DNA of 64,000 nt from Pseudanabaena sp. PCC 6802 (GCF_000332175.1 NZ_KB235914.1:2538868-2602867), one strand, 5' to 3'. Positions 52,380 to 60,035 are shown, counted from the stretch's first letter. Notes: generated from the letters alone by a model not told the origin. Translations and numbers: made by a program.

Positions 52380-52655
52380 ATGGTTGCAACACAAGAAATT
52401 CAATTAGTCAGTAGGGGAACCCAGCTAATTTCATCATCTTGCGAATATTCTGGGAACCATTTGGTACGAGAGTTGCGCTTTCGCTTGGGACTGACGCAGG
52501 AACAATTTGCCGCAGAATTAGGAGTCACTTTTGCATCGATCAATCGCTGGGAAAACCGCAAGGTACAACCATCACCAATGGCACTGAAACTACTGCGCCA
52601 GCGTTTGGAACAGATGGGTGATCGCGGTACCGATCTCCTAGATCGCTACTTTTGA
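52380..52655 (+). CDS. XRE-type helix-turn-helix regulator
   Basis: This 91-aa protein has a Cro/CI-type HTH at about 32-85 (LRFRLGLTQEQFAAELGVTFASINRWENRKVQPSPMALKLL). It marks the transition from metal cargo to the phage/plasmid-like right part. The target is unknown; the repeated TGCTAGT motif near 60.4 kb belongs to another regulator pair. Confidence 0.82.
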   Translation: MVATQEIQLVSRGTQLISSSCEYSGNHLVRELRFRLGLTQEQFAAELGVTFASINRWENRKVQPSPMALKLLRQRLEQMGDRGTDLLDRYF

Positions 52656-52710
52656 TATGCGTCGCACAGCAAGGTCATAGAATCTGCTAGTGCAGATGTC
52701 ATGGTTTCTC

Positions 52711-52759
52711 GATGTCTCCTCACCTAAGCTCGTAGCCACAGAGCAATTTTGGAGACATC
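52711..52759 (+). promoter_or_regulatory. Inverted repeat that can mask the Shine-Dalgarno of the HU-fusion gene
   Basis: GATGTCTCC (52711-52719) is the exact reverse complement of GGAGACATC (52751-52759), separated by 31 nt. The second arm contains the GGAG that precedes the ATG at 52766 by the usual distance. Pairing would hide the ribosome site, so translation may need an unfolding signal. Confidence 0.5.
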
Positions 52760-52765
52760 CAACCC

Positions 52766-53455
52766 ATGAACCAACTCGAACTCGCGAATGTGATCGCGCA
52801 AGAACTCCAGATCGGCGGCTACGATGCCGATCGCTTCTTGAAAGTCACACTTGAAAAGATCGTGGAGACTGTAACAACCAATCAACCTGTCGAACTGCAA
52901 GGTTTCGGTACGTTTGCGATGCGTCCTAACGCTCCGCGCACAGGTACGAGTCCTGCCACTGGCGAACCATTTAACGTTCCCGCCCGCTGGTCTGCCTCCT
53001 TCAAAATCGATAAAGCCTTTAAAGAGCGCGTTGAAGCTGTGCCACTGGATCAATCCAGCCCTACTGTCTCCCCTGGCAGTATCTCCGATATCATCACTCC
53101 TGGTGATAAGCCCTACTACTTTACCGTCCAGTTCAGCGACGACGTGGGCATCAAAGCCTCTACTATCGGCGGTAAGAACAGCGAACTCGGCGAACTCGAT
53201 GTGCGCGTGACTGGCCCCAACGGTTTCAACCAACTTGCCAGAGCGACAAGAACCAAAGCTACTGCCGATAAGAAAGGACGGATCGTCACCTATGCTGTCG
53301 GTGCTCCTGGTGGCGTGTGGGACTTCACCGCAAACGGTCAATACCAGATCGATCTGCTAGAAGCACAAGTTTCGGACTTGATGGGCAATTTCCTATCGTC
53401 TACTACGGTCGGAAACTTTAACGTGGCAATCCCTGGTGGTAGCGGAGGGATCTAA
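52766..53455 (+). CDS. HU/IHF-like domain fused to an adhesin-type Ig-like domain
   Basis: This is a 229-aa protein. Residues 1-90 follow HU/IHF proteins (MNQLELANVIAQEL...FLKVTLEKIVE...VELQGFGTFAMRPNAPRTG...FKIDKAFKERV), with the GFGTF and R-x-A/G-R-x-G-type arm. Residues about 105-225 have FTVQFSDDVGIKASTI, LDVRVTGPNGFNQLA, VTYAVGAPGGVWDFTANGQY and VSDLMGNFLS, a beta-domain otherwise typical of cyanobacterial cadherin/haemolysin-like surface proteins. No signal peptide is present. I know no such fusion. The next gene starts within its stop (TAATG). Confidence 0.7.
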   Translation: MNQLELANVIAQELQIGGYDADRFLKVTLEKIVETVTTNQPVELQGFGTFAMRPNAPRTGTSPATGEPFNVPARWSASFKIDKAFKERVEAVPLDQSSPTVSPGSISDIITPGDKPYYFTVQFSDDVGIKASTIGGKNSELGELDVRVTGPNGFNQLARATRTKATADKKGRIVTYAVGAPGGVWDFTANGQYQIDLLEAQVSDLMGNFLSSTTVGNFNVAIPGGSGGI

Positions 53456-53820
53456 TGACCTACGCTGATTTCCTGGCAAAGCTGCGATCGCTTTTGTCTG
53501 GCTTACTCTACCCCTCCGAATCAGACTTCCCTGTAGAAATCTCCCCACGAGGACTTTCCTACAGAATGCCCAGTAGTGGTGAGGTGCGCGACCTGGATCG
53601 CGTCTTCAAGATGCGGCATGTCGAGGATTGGATGGGTGAGGGAGAGCAAGAGTTTGCCCAGAGGTGGCAGGCAGTTTACGACCACATTGCCAGCAAGACT
53701 ATAGCCACAACCGCATGGCACTACAAAGTCAACCGCAAAAACTACACCCACGAGCAAGTAGTCATCCTGCTGCACGCTCAGGGAGTTGTAGGACTTCGCA
53801 TCCGACTCGTTGAAACATAG
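53455..53820 (+). CDS. NuiA-like nuclease-inhibitor family protein
   Basis: This 121-aa protein resembles NuiA, the tight inhibitor of the Anabaena sugar-non-specific nuclease NucA. GLLYPSESDFPVEI aligns with GLLFMSESEYPFEV, VEDWMGEGEQEFAQRWQ with the acidic DWYEDEENAVVAKFQ, and both end in VVET/RLVET. Its start overlaps the stop of the HU-fusion gene. No nucA-like nuclease is visible in the window. A role in neutralising a host or rival nuclease is inferred. Confidence 0.72.
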   Translation: MTYADFLAKLRSLLSGLLYPSESDFPVEISPRGLSYRMPSSGEVRDLDRVFKMRHVEDWMGEGEQEFAQRWQAVYDHIASKTIATTAWHYKVNRKNYTHEQVVILLHAQGVVGLRIRLVET

Positions 53821-53832
53821 GAGATAGCGCCC

Positions 53833-54021
53833 GTGACAACACTTGATGACTTTCTGGCTCAAAACGAAGAGGCAATAATCGCTATGTCCATTGCAGACAG
53901 AATCCTGTTAGCTCGCAGCCTGCTCGACTCTGTTGCCTCAACTCTAGTGGGTTCAGCCATCGATGCTCAGGACGATGGCGATGACGAGAACTATGAATGT
54001 GCGGAAGACGAGGATTACTAA
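53833..54021 (+). CDS. 62-aa acidic hypothetical protein
   Basis: GTG start 12 bp after the NuiA-like gene with AGGAG upstream. An amphipathic N-terminal helix pair (DDFLAQNEEAIIAMSIADRILLARSLL) leads to a very acidic tail (DAQDDGDDENYECAEDEDY). No family is recognised. A hairpin terminator follows. Confidence 0.55.
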   Translation: MTTLDDFLAQNEEAIIAMSIADRILLARSLLDSVASTLVGSAIDAQDDGDDENYECAEDEDY

Positions 54022-54025
54022 AAAC

Positions 54026-54063
54026 GAAGAGGGAAGAGCGAAGAAATACAGACTTCCCTCTTC
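54026..54063 (+). terminator. Hairpin terminator after the HU-fusion operon
   Basis: GAAGAGGGAAG (54026-54036) pairs perfectly with CTTCCCTCTTC (54053-54063) around a 16-nt loop, just after the stop of the acidic protein. T- and C-rich sequence follows. It probably separates this operon from the next. Confidence 0.55.
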
Positions 54064-54102
54064 ATTCTTCCGCTTTCCGTCTTAATTATGGAGGTGCTTA
54101 CG

Positions 54103-54210
54103 ATGACTCTAATCCAAGTTCCAACTCTCTCGCCAGATAACTGGCATGACATTGGCGCGATCGGGATTGTGTTTCTTTTAATTGCAATCGCTGTGAGGAA
54201 ATACTTATGA
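54103..54210 (+). CDS. 35-aa single-helix protein, paralog of the 54943 protein N-terminus
   Basis: GGAGG precedes ATG at 54103; 35 codons end in TGA overlapping the ATG of the next gene (ATGA). The sequence LSPDNWHDIGAIGIVFLLIA, then IAVRKYL, matches the start of the protein at 54943 (LSPYAWQDIGIIGFVVVSFA, IALGKWL). It is a membrane mini-protein, perhaps holin- or anchor-like, in an operon with a C39-like peptidase. Confidence 0.65.
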   Translation: MTLIQVPTLSPDNWHDIGAIGIVFLLIAIAVRKYL

Positions 54211-54920
54211 TGACTCAAGTTCAGGAATGGCGGCGGCAAGCTGCTCAGAATCTTGCCAATCGCATCCCTAAAATCGAAGGCGATCTCAACAACTTTGACC
54301 TGGCAGTTGACGATGTAGTAAGGCTGTTGAACAACCAGCCTACAAGACCCGCAGGGCGGAAAGCCTATGAAGGCATTTTCCCAGTCGATAAACTTGCGAT
54401 CGAGTTAGATGTCCCCTTCTACGCACAAACTGATAACTACTCTCAGCCAGATCGAACCTGTAACTCTTCTAGCTGTGCGATGGCAGCTAAGTATCTTGGA
54501 GCTAATCTCTCAGGTGATGACGAATATTTGCAAATTGTGCTGACTCATGGCGATACCACCGATCACTCAGCTCAGACAGACGCCTTAGTAAACTATGGCA
54601 TTGAGTCTGCATGGTACACAAACCTGGATTTCGATGACCTGGATGAATCCTTAGCTGCAAATTTACCCGTTGTAATTGCCATCCTGCATCGTGGTTCTGA
54701 AGATGCTCCCACAGGTGGTCACATCATAGTTGTGATTGGCAGGACTGAGAACGGTGACTATATTGTCAACGATCCATACGGGGACTGCAATGATGGCTAT
54801 ACCAGCGATGTCTACAACGGTAAGGGCGCAATCTACAGCCGAACCTTGCTCAAGGCAAGGTGGCTAGTAGAAGGCAGTAAAAGCGGCTGGGGAAGGCTTT
54901 TTATTCAGCCAGCCAAATAG
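54207..54920 (+). CDS. C39-like papain-fold peptidase
   Basis: This 237-aa protein has an N-terminal helical part (about 1-60) and a C39-type peptidase domain with Cys90 (NSSSCAMAAKYLG), His172 (PTGGHIIVVIG) and Asp189 (IVNDPYGD), a complete Cys-His-Asp set. An upstream Gln equivalent (FYAQTDN) could fill the oxyanion hole. There is no signal peptide. C39-like enzymes process leader peptides or cell-wall peptides; here it is flanked by two related membrane mini-proteins, which may place it at a membrane. Confidence 0.78.
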   Translation: MMTQVQEWRRQAAQNLANRIPKIEGDLNNFDLAVDDVVRLLNNQPTRPAGRKAYEGIFPVDKLAIELDVPFYAQTDNYSQPDRTCNSSSCAMAAKYLGANLSGDDEYLQIVLTHGDTTDHSAQTDALVNYGIESAWYTNLDFDDLDESLAANLPVVIAILHRGSEDAPTGGHIIVVIGRTENGDYIVNDPYGDCNDGYTSDVYNGKGAIYSRTLLKARWLVEGSKSGWGRLFIQPAK

Positions 54921-54942
54921 ATCTAGACAAAGAGAAATAGTT

Positions 54943-55416
54943 ATGATCGCTCAGATCCAAACACAGCCACAACCACAACAGCCACAATTTCCAGTCCTAT
55001 CACCGTATGCCTGGCAGGATATTGGAATAATTGGGTTCGTGGTTGTATCTTTTGCGATCGCGCTGGGGAAATGGTTGCCTTCCTATCTCGATAAACGCTG
55101 GGCACTACGGCAAAAAGAGATCGAACTAGCGATCGCAGGCAAAGAACAATCCATGAAGGCAGAACTGATGCGCGACGAACGCGACCAGAAGCTACTGGCT
55201 GACTTTACAAATACTCTTTTAGCCAAAGAGTTACAGCGCTCTGAGGAACTCCTGGAAAATCTAGCTGAAACGCAGCAACGGATTGCCGAGACACAGGGAA
55301 TTCAGCAACAACAATTCGAGGCGATCTCGCGTGGATTTGAGCAGTCCACCAAAAATCAAGCCAGGATGATCGAACTTCACGAAGCGATCCTAGAAGCACT
55401 ATCAAAACACGACTAA
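54943..55416 (+). CDS. Membrane-anchored coiled-coil protein
   Basis: This 157-aa protein has a Gln/Pro-rich start, one membrane helix (DIGIIGFVVVSFAIALGKWL) that matches the 35-aa protein at 54103, then a long charged coiled coil (about 55-155) rich in Gln and Glu. The anchor-plus-coiled-coil layout recalls holin/spanin-like or phage structural accessory proteins. It is in the same operon as the C39-like peptidase. Confidence 0.65.
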   Translation: MIAQIQTQPQPQQPQFPVLSPYAWQDIGIIGFVVVSFAIALGKWLPSYLDKRWALRQKEIELAIAGKEQSMKAELMRDERDQKLLADFTNTLLAKELQRSEELLENLAETQQRIAETQGIQQQQFEAISRGFEQSTKNQARMIELHEAILEALSKHD

Positions 55417-55960
55417 TCGGATTCGACCGTGCTTGATTCTTTTGTAAAGAGCGATCATTCCTCAATTAAAGCGATCGCACCGTCTCAGCTTATTTGTTGG
55501 TAGAGCTTCCAAGTATTCAGCACTGCGATCGCTCTAAAGCCGCTGGGCTTGTCCCCTTGCATCCCCACGGGGAAAAGCGGACGCGGTTCCACCGCGATTA
55601 TTCTGCGCTCCATTCCGCAGGAAACGTCAGCCTAGCACAGCAGTCATTCCGCAAAGAGGATCGCCCTTTAATAGTCAGATGTCTGAGGACGTGCCCGATA
55701 TTCTCGATTTATGGTTGGGCACGATTTGTTTTTTGGCTTCCATCCTCGCTCCGCTGCGGTGTCCGCGATCATAATTGTTGGGCGATTAGTTTGTTGGCTG
55801 CGCTGCGCTCCGCATTGCTGCATTTTGTGCCGTGCTTTATCGGCTGTCGTGTGCTTCATTCCGCGAACCAAGATGACGCTACGCGATTGATTTTTGTGAT
55901 GTGGTGTGGTGCATGTGGAATGTGAGTGTAGAGCAGGGCTGTCAAGCCTGATGCCACCCA
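55417..55960. other. Gene-free, structured 544-bp intergenic block
   Basis: No credible gene was found; open frames here read as low-quality Cys/Arg-rich protein. The DNA is locally GC-rich and structured: CCCC/GGGG (55563-55572) inside CCGCT/AGCGG (55540-55580), CGCGG/CCGCG (about 55582-55596). The octamer CATTCCGC occurs three times (55611, 55645, 55857), and there are several CGCTGCG/CGCTCCG variants. It could be an RNA, a REP-like array or a maintenance locus such as an origin. Confidence 0.4.
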
Positions 55961-56401
55961 TTAAATCAGAGTTAGCTGCTTTTCCAGCATCCAATCTGGT
56001 AGATCGCATGGTTCGATCAGCCAGTGCAGTTCTAAAGGGACTCCAAGCGAGATCGCATATCGTACTGTCCCCCAAGTTCCAGACCCAGCCCAAGAGTTTA
56101 CTGTCACGCCAGCAGGGCAGGGTTTATTTGGGAAAGCATGGAGAATTCCATTGTCAGCAATGAGAGCATCTACCATTTTTTTACTGCGTTGCTGAAGTTG
56201 GTAGGGCTTTCTGCCTTCTGTCTTATGTAGTTCTATTTCCATCCCCGCGTTTGCGCATTTGTGGGCGATCGCGTCTATTCCTGTGGCATCTCCTACGTGT
56301 AGTTTAGTGGCTTTATCGAGTAGCGATCTCAATTCTCTTGTGGCTTTTGCCACTTCGCTCTCAGGTAGTTTACGAGTTCCAGTGATTCCGACTACATGCA
56401 T
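55961..56401 (-). CDS. SLOG-superfamily (cpYpsA-like) nucleotide-binding protein
   Basis: This 146-aa protein has the Rossmann-like SLOG pattern: GITGTRKLPESE at the start, HVGDATGIDAIAHKCANAG, then an acidic/aromatic mid-part and SWAGSGTWGTVRYAISLGVPLELHWL, which resembles the GGTxxTxE region of the family. SLOG proteins bind nucleotides or their derivatives and often serve phage-defence or nucleotide-signalling roles. Its minus orientation among plus-strand backbone genes makes it a separate unit. Confidence 0.75.
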   Translation of the reverse strand: MHVVGITGTRKLPESEVAKATRELRSLLDKATKLHVGDATGIDAIAHKCANAGMEIELHKTEGRKPYQLQQRSKKMVDALIADNGILHAFPNKPCPAGVTVNSWAGSGTWGTVRYAISLGVPLELHWLIEPCDLPDWMLEKQLTLI

Positions 56402-56586
56402 TTGATTTCATCGATCTAACTGTTTCTATTGTACCATCACCAGATATTTGATAGATACTCGCTAGATATGCATTACCTATACAAGAACCTTCTTTAATAG
56501 GTACTACAAATAGACTAAGTCTTGCTAGCTATTGGCTGGCAGCATATAATATTTATATAAACTATTCAATAAATGGACTTCCAAAC

Positions 56587-57009
56587 ATGGTCACTTCTCA
56601 AAATATTCTCTACTCTTCTTCAGCGATCGCTCGTGTTCTCAATGTTGCTGCAAGTGCAGTAGTCAAATTCGATGTGTTCACAAAGGTTATTTGGGTTTAC
56701 ATCAAGGGGCAACGTCCAAAATTCTTGTCTAAAAAGCTATTCACTCAGCATTTTGTAGATCGCCGTAAGGCTGAAGCTAGAGGTTTGACTGTTACTCGCC
56801 ATGCTTTTGATCGTTCTCGTTTCACGGTTCGCAACGAGTCAAAGGGTACTTTCTATCAGGTGCAGGCGATCGCTTCTGGTTTGGTCTGCGAGTGCGAGGA
56901 CTACCAAAACCAGGTGAGATTCTTCGGGCGTGGATGCTGTAAGCACGGGTATGCCGTTCTAGCTCAACTCGGCTATACAGATCTGCGCTCATATCTGGCA
57001 GCGCAGTAA
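56587..57009 (+). CDS. SWIM-type zinc-finger protein
   Basis: This 140-aa protein has a SWIM motif near its end: CECEDYQNQVRFFGRGCCKHGYAVL, read as CxC-x(n)-CxH, a zinc finger often used for DNA or protein contact. The N-terminal 80 residues (SAIARVLNVAASAVVKFDVF and YIKGQRPKFLSKKLF) are not recognised but look DNA-binding. It belongs to the phage/plasmid-like backbone. Confidence 0.72.
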   Translation: MVTSQNILYSSSAIARVLNVAASAVVKFDVFTKVIWVYIKGQRPKFLSKKLFTQHFVDRRKAEARGLTVTRHAFDRSRFTVRNESKGTFYQVQAIASGLVCECEDYQNQVRFFGRGCCKHGYAVLAQLGYTDLRSYLAAQ

Positions 57010-57048
57010 TAACAAAATCGTCCTGAGCAAGACGAAAAAGGCGCTCGC

Positions 57049-57068
57049 TCAAGACGACATCAAAACAT
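57049..57068 (+). repeat. 20-bp direct repeat upstream of the gene at 57086
   Basis: TCAAGACGACATCAAAACAT occurs here, 17 bp before an ATG, and identically at 58067-58086, 14 bp before the DUF932 ATG. Two copies at the same place relative to starts suggest a shared leader element. Confidence 0.6.
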
Positions 57069-57085
57069 ATTTCTAAGATACCACG

Positions 57086-57379
57086 ATGATTACTTCTTGC
57101 ACGCAGTTTCAATCGGCTCGTAACCGCGATCGCGTTCCCGTTCTGCCCTATCACGAATACATCTATGAGGATGACTTCGATCGCACTGAAACCCACTATC
57201 TAATCGTTGATTTCGATACATATTGGTCGGATGGCAAAAACACTGGCTACTTTGCCAAAGCTGTTCCTCTGCCAGAGCCTCAACCAACTGAAGAAGACTG
57301 GCAAGAATACGAGTTATGGCTTGACGAACAAGAGGAACGCCATAGGCTAGCCACCGAACTGGCTTATGGCAACTGGTAA
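57086..57379 (+). CDS. 97-aa hypothetical protein of the element backbone
   Basis: This small acidic protein has aromatic-rich segments (PYHEYIYEDDFDRTETHYLIV and EEDWQEYELWLDEQEERHR). No domain is recognised. It is preceded by the 20-bp repeat and followed by two further backbone genes in the same direction. Confidence 0.6.
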   Translation: MITSCTQFQSARNRDRVPVLPYHEYIYEDDFDRTETHYLIVDFDTYWSDGKNTGYFAKAVPLPEPQPTEEDWQEYELWLDEQEERHRLATELAYGNW

Positions 57380-57461
57380 TTCAACTGTCCGATTGCAGTG
57401 ATGACATTAAAAGCCGCTGCTAAATCAATCAATTCTATGCAATCACAAGGAAAACCAAACG

Positions 57462-58013
57462 ATGACCGCACTGACTGTTTTTGGGACTAAACCCCAAGAC
57501 GCTATTTTTCTCCCTCCACAGCCCTTTGCTGTGAGGCTCAACTGCCAAACTGGGCAGATCGCCTTGAGTGAGAATGAGTTTCTGGGTGACTCGCTCGAAA
57601 TTTCGATTATCAAAGTCGCTCGTTACTTCGGCGATTTAGGCAAAACCAAGCAAGCTGAATGGCTGCAAATTTTCTTTGTGCCAGCCCCAGCCAGCAAGAT
57701 TCTCCCTGCAAATACGGTGTGCGTGAGCTACATCAAAACGCGATCGCTGGCTCAGTTTGCCCAAACTATCACTCGCTTGATGGAGAACGGCGAACCCGCA
57801 GAGGGCATCTTTATGCTTTCGTTCCTGAGCCACACGAACGCTCAAGGTCAGCCCTACAAGTCTGTCAAGTTCGACTGGAGAGAGCGTAAGACGGCGGCTG
57901 AGAAGAAGCAACTCGAATTGATTGCAGCTTTCATACAGAGCAAACCTGAACTTGCCGACACGAATGGCACTCGCGAAATGGTTTGCCTTGATGCTGTGGC
58001 TGCTGAGAAATAG
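57462..58013 (+). CDS. 183-aa hypothetical protein of the element backbone
   Basis: This soluble protein has no domain I recognise. It has a beta-rich first half (FAVRLNCQTGQIALSENEFLG) and a helical C-terminus (RERKTAAEKKQLELIAAFIQ). Its place between the small acidic gene and DUF932 gene is typical of plasmid/phage-type genes of unknown role. Confidence 0.6.
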   Translation: MTALTVFGTKPQDAIFLPPQPFAVRLNCQTGQIALSENEFLGDSLEISIIKVARYFGDLGKTKQAEWLQIFFVPAPASKILPANTVCVSYIKTRSLAQFAQTITRLMENGEPAEGIFMLSFLSHTNAQGQPYKSVKFDWRERKTAAEKKQLELIAAFIQSKPELADTNGTREMVCLDAVAAEK

Positions 58014-58066
58014 CTTGTTTGAGTTTGGTAGTTCTCCAACAAAAACTACCACTTTTCTATTGACTT

Positions 58067-58086
58067 TCAAGACGACATCAAAACAT
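58067..58086 (+). repeat. 20-bp direct repeat upstream of the DUF932 gene
   Basis: Second copy of TCAAGACGACATCAAAACAT, identical to 57049-57068, ending 14 bp before the ATG at 58101. Confidence 0.6.
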
Positions 58087-58100
58087 TCAGGAATAAAACT

Positions 58101-59030
58101 ATGACAGTTAGAACTTGGTATCGCAACTTAGGAACACCTATTACATCGGGCATGACCATCGACGAACAGCTAAAAGAGGCTGGACTTGATTGGACAGTTG
58201 AACTTTCACCGATTAGCTATGGTGATGACTGCTCGACCGAAGAATACCTTGCCGCCTATCGCAGCGATACGCAACAAATGCTAAGCATCTATGGAAAATG
58301 GCGTAAGCCTTTCCAAAATCGCCAGATCCTCGAAACTTTCCATACTTTCTGCGAACAGAACGACTTGCAAATCGATCGCATCGGTTGTCTCAAAGCAGGG
58401 AAAGAGCTTTTTGCTTTCACCAAACTACCCATCGAAATCGACGTGAAGAAAGTAGGCGATATCACAGAGACCCACTTGATGATTACCGAATCGCACGAGT
58501 GCGGTAGGGGATTGCAGATCGATCTGTACTTTAATCGGCTTGTCTGCACCAATGGCATGACCAGACCTGTACGCCAGAGACAGCAAATTATCAACCACGT
58601 CTCGAATTACAACAGCGAAACGCGCGGGCGCGCTAGCGTAGCGTCTCGCATTGCTGGCATTCTGACTCATGCACTCAAGACGGTTAGAGACTACGAGAAT
58701 ATATCGAATCGCCTTGCCGATGTTGCTCTTACCAAACAGGAAGCAGAGCTTCATCTCATTAAAGCCTTTGGCGATCCTAACAAACCTCTAGCGGAGCAGC
58801 CCAAGATCGTACAAACTTGCCTCAAGCTATTTCTCGGTGAAGGACAAGGCAGCGATTTACTGTCTGCCTACAACACCGCCTATGGATTGCTCGAATCGGT
58901 AAAAGAGTACATCAACTGGCACTCGCCTGTTAGAGGTAGCCTTGAGACTGCATTTTCTAGCTTGTGTTATGGCAGCAGAAAGCAGAAGCAGGAAGCTTTT
59001 ATACAGCAACTTGTATCTGTCCATCTGTAA
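58101..59030 (+). CDS. DUF932 phage/plasmid-like protein
   Basis: This 309-aa protein has the DUF932 outline: an opening WYRNLGTPITSGMTIDEQLKEAGLDW, then middle segments LMITESHECGRGLQIDLYFNRLVCTNGMT. An Arg/Ser insert RGRASVASR is encoded by the GC-rich stretch GCTAGCGTAGCGTCTCGC (58631-58648), and a helical end follows. DUF932 proteins are common on phages and plasmids; function unknown. Its leader has the 20-bp repeat. Confidence 0.8.
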   Translation: MTVRTWYRNLGTPITSGMTIDEQLKEAGLDWTVELSPISYGDDCSTEEYLAAYRSDTQQMLSIYGKWRKPFQNRQILETFHTFCEQNDLQIDRIGCLKAGKELFAFTKLPIEIDVKKVGDITETHLMITESHECGRGLQIDLYFNRLVCTNGMTRPVRQRQQIINHVSNYNSETRGRASVASRIAGILTHALKTVRDYENISNRLADVALTKQEAELHLIKAFGDPNKPLAEQPKIVQTCLKLFLGEGQGSDLLSAYNTAYGLLESVKEYINWHSPVRGSLETAFSSLCYGSRKQKQEAFIQQLVSVHL

Positions 59031-59038
59031 ATTTTTAA

Positions 59039-59059
59039 GGGGATGCGTGCAACATCCCC
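59039..59059 (+). terminator. Hairpin between DUF932 and umuD
   Basis: GGGGATG (59039-59045) and CATCCCC (59053-59059) enclose 7 nt, between convergent genes. It could act on both strands, although T-tracts are poor. Confidence 0.5.
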
Positions 59060-59239
59060 TACACGAAAGCAACCCACAAACTTTGCTCAGTCAGAAACGA
59101 TGGGATATGGGATGTGGTGAGCTTCGCTCGTTCAAATCTTTGCGCCCTTAACCCACCCACCCATCGCGGGCGCACCACTCCCCCGACCGTGTTCGTCACG
59201 GAAACCGCTCCTCGACACTTACCACCCCAAACACAACAA

Positions 59240-59662
59240 TTAATAGGGTCTGTACAGACCTGTCACTACTCCTTGGACGATCAAATCCATCTCAGGATGA
59301 ATCGGAATTGGCTGATAGTCAGGATTCTCAGGCAAAAGCTTGACCTTCCCAGCATGGCTGTACAGCCGTTTGATTGTCTGTTCGCCATTCACCACCGCCA
59401 CCACAATCCTGCCATGTACGGGTTCGACAGCTTTATTCACGAAAACGAGATCTCTATCGATGATGCCAACACCGCTCATCGAATCCCCAGCCACCTGTAA
59501 CGCAAAAGTCGTCGCAGGGTAGGGCACCAGACCACCAGGAATCATAACGTAATCCTGGATGCAATCGTCAGTAGATGAAGGCTGTCCCGCCGAAACATGG
59601 CACAAGAACAGCGGTAATCGTACCTGTATCGATAAATCGATATCAGAAGGATCGATATTCAT
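59240..59662 (-). CDS. umuD: UmuD-like S24 peptidase (orphan)
   Basis: This 140-aa protein has the full UmuD layout: cleavage site Ala25-Gly26 (HVSAGQP), catalytic Ser61 (GDSMSG) and Lys98 (EQTIKRLY). In E. coli, RecA-induced self-cleavage makes UmuD', which activates the UmuC polymerase. No umuC lies downstream here; DUF932 is convergent. It may serve a UmuC encoded elsewhere, or cleave a partner such as the neighbouring repressor. Confidence 0.85.
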   Translation of the reverse strand: MNIDPSDIDLSIQVRLPLFLCHVSAGQPSSTDDCIQDYVMIPGGLVPYPATTFALQVAGDSMSGVGIIDRDLVFVNKAVEPVHGRIVVAVVNGEQTIKRLYSHAGKVKLLPENPDYQPIPIHPEMDLIVQGVVTGLYRPY

Positions 59663-59714
59663 AAAAAGTCTCGGAATATTGTACTTTTATCAAAGCACAA
59701 AAAAAACAGATAAT

Positions 59715-60035
59715 CTAGTCCCTTTTCATCTTAAAAAATGGAATTTTTACACATTTTGTCAAATCTATCTCCACCCGTTCGAGTCTGACCTCCCGTTTTG
59801 GTGGATCGAGAACCACAGGTAAGAATCTATACACAACCTGATCGTTGATGAAAATTGACTCCAATTGTCCGAATCGAAGCAGCAAAATATCTAGCTTTAC
59901 CTTTAACTTTTCCGCGATCGCATCAGAACAGCAAATCGTTAAACAACGACCTTGCAAAGAGCAATCGCTTAAACCAAGCAGAAGGTCAAGGCTCTTGAAT
60001 CTTTGTTTTGGTGCCCATATTTCTCTTGGTTCCAT
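59715..60035 (-). CDS. 106-aa hypothetical protein
   Basis: This frame overlaps the end of the regulator gene by 50 bp. It carries several Cys (LSDCSLQGRCLTICCSDAI) and a Leu/Val-rich middle, with no recognised domain. The overlap with a convincing gene lowers confidence; it could be a real coupled gene or a chance frame. Confidence 0.35.
   Translation of the reverse strand: MEPREIWAPKQRFKSLDLLLGLSDCSLQGRCLTICCSDAIAEKLKVKLDILLLRFGQLESIFINDQVVYRFLPVVLDPPKREVRLERVEIDLTKCVKIPFFKMKRD

Noticed and set aside
55494-56093. Frames on both strands (143 and 141 aa) in the structured intergenic block
   Set aside because: Their composition (Cys, Arg, His, Ser rich, no hydrophobic core pattern) reads like translated non-coding DNA; repeats explain the open frames.
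59114-59500. Plus-strand 128-aa frame opposite umuD
   Set aside because: It is antisense to a gene with all catalytic residues of UmuD and has no recognisable domain.
59662-59700. LexA box before umuD
   Set aside because: AGTACAATATTCC keeps only the left half of the cyanobacterial AGTAC-N3-(A/G/T)GTTC-type site; two mismatches in the right half.
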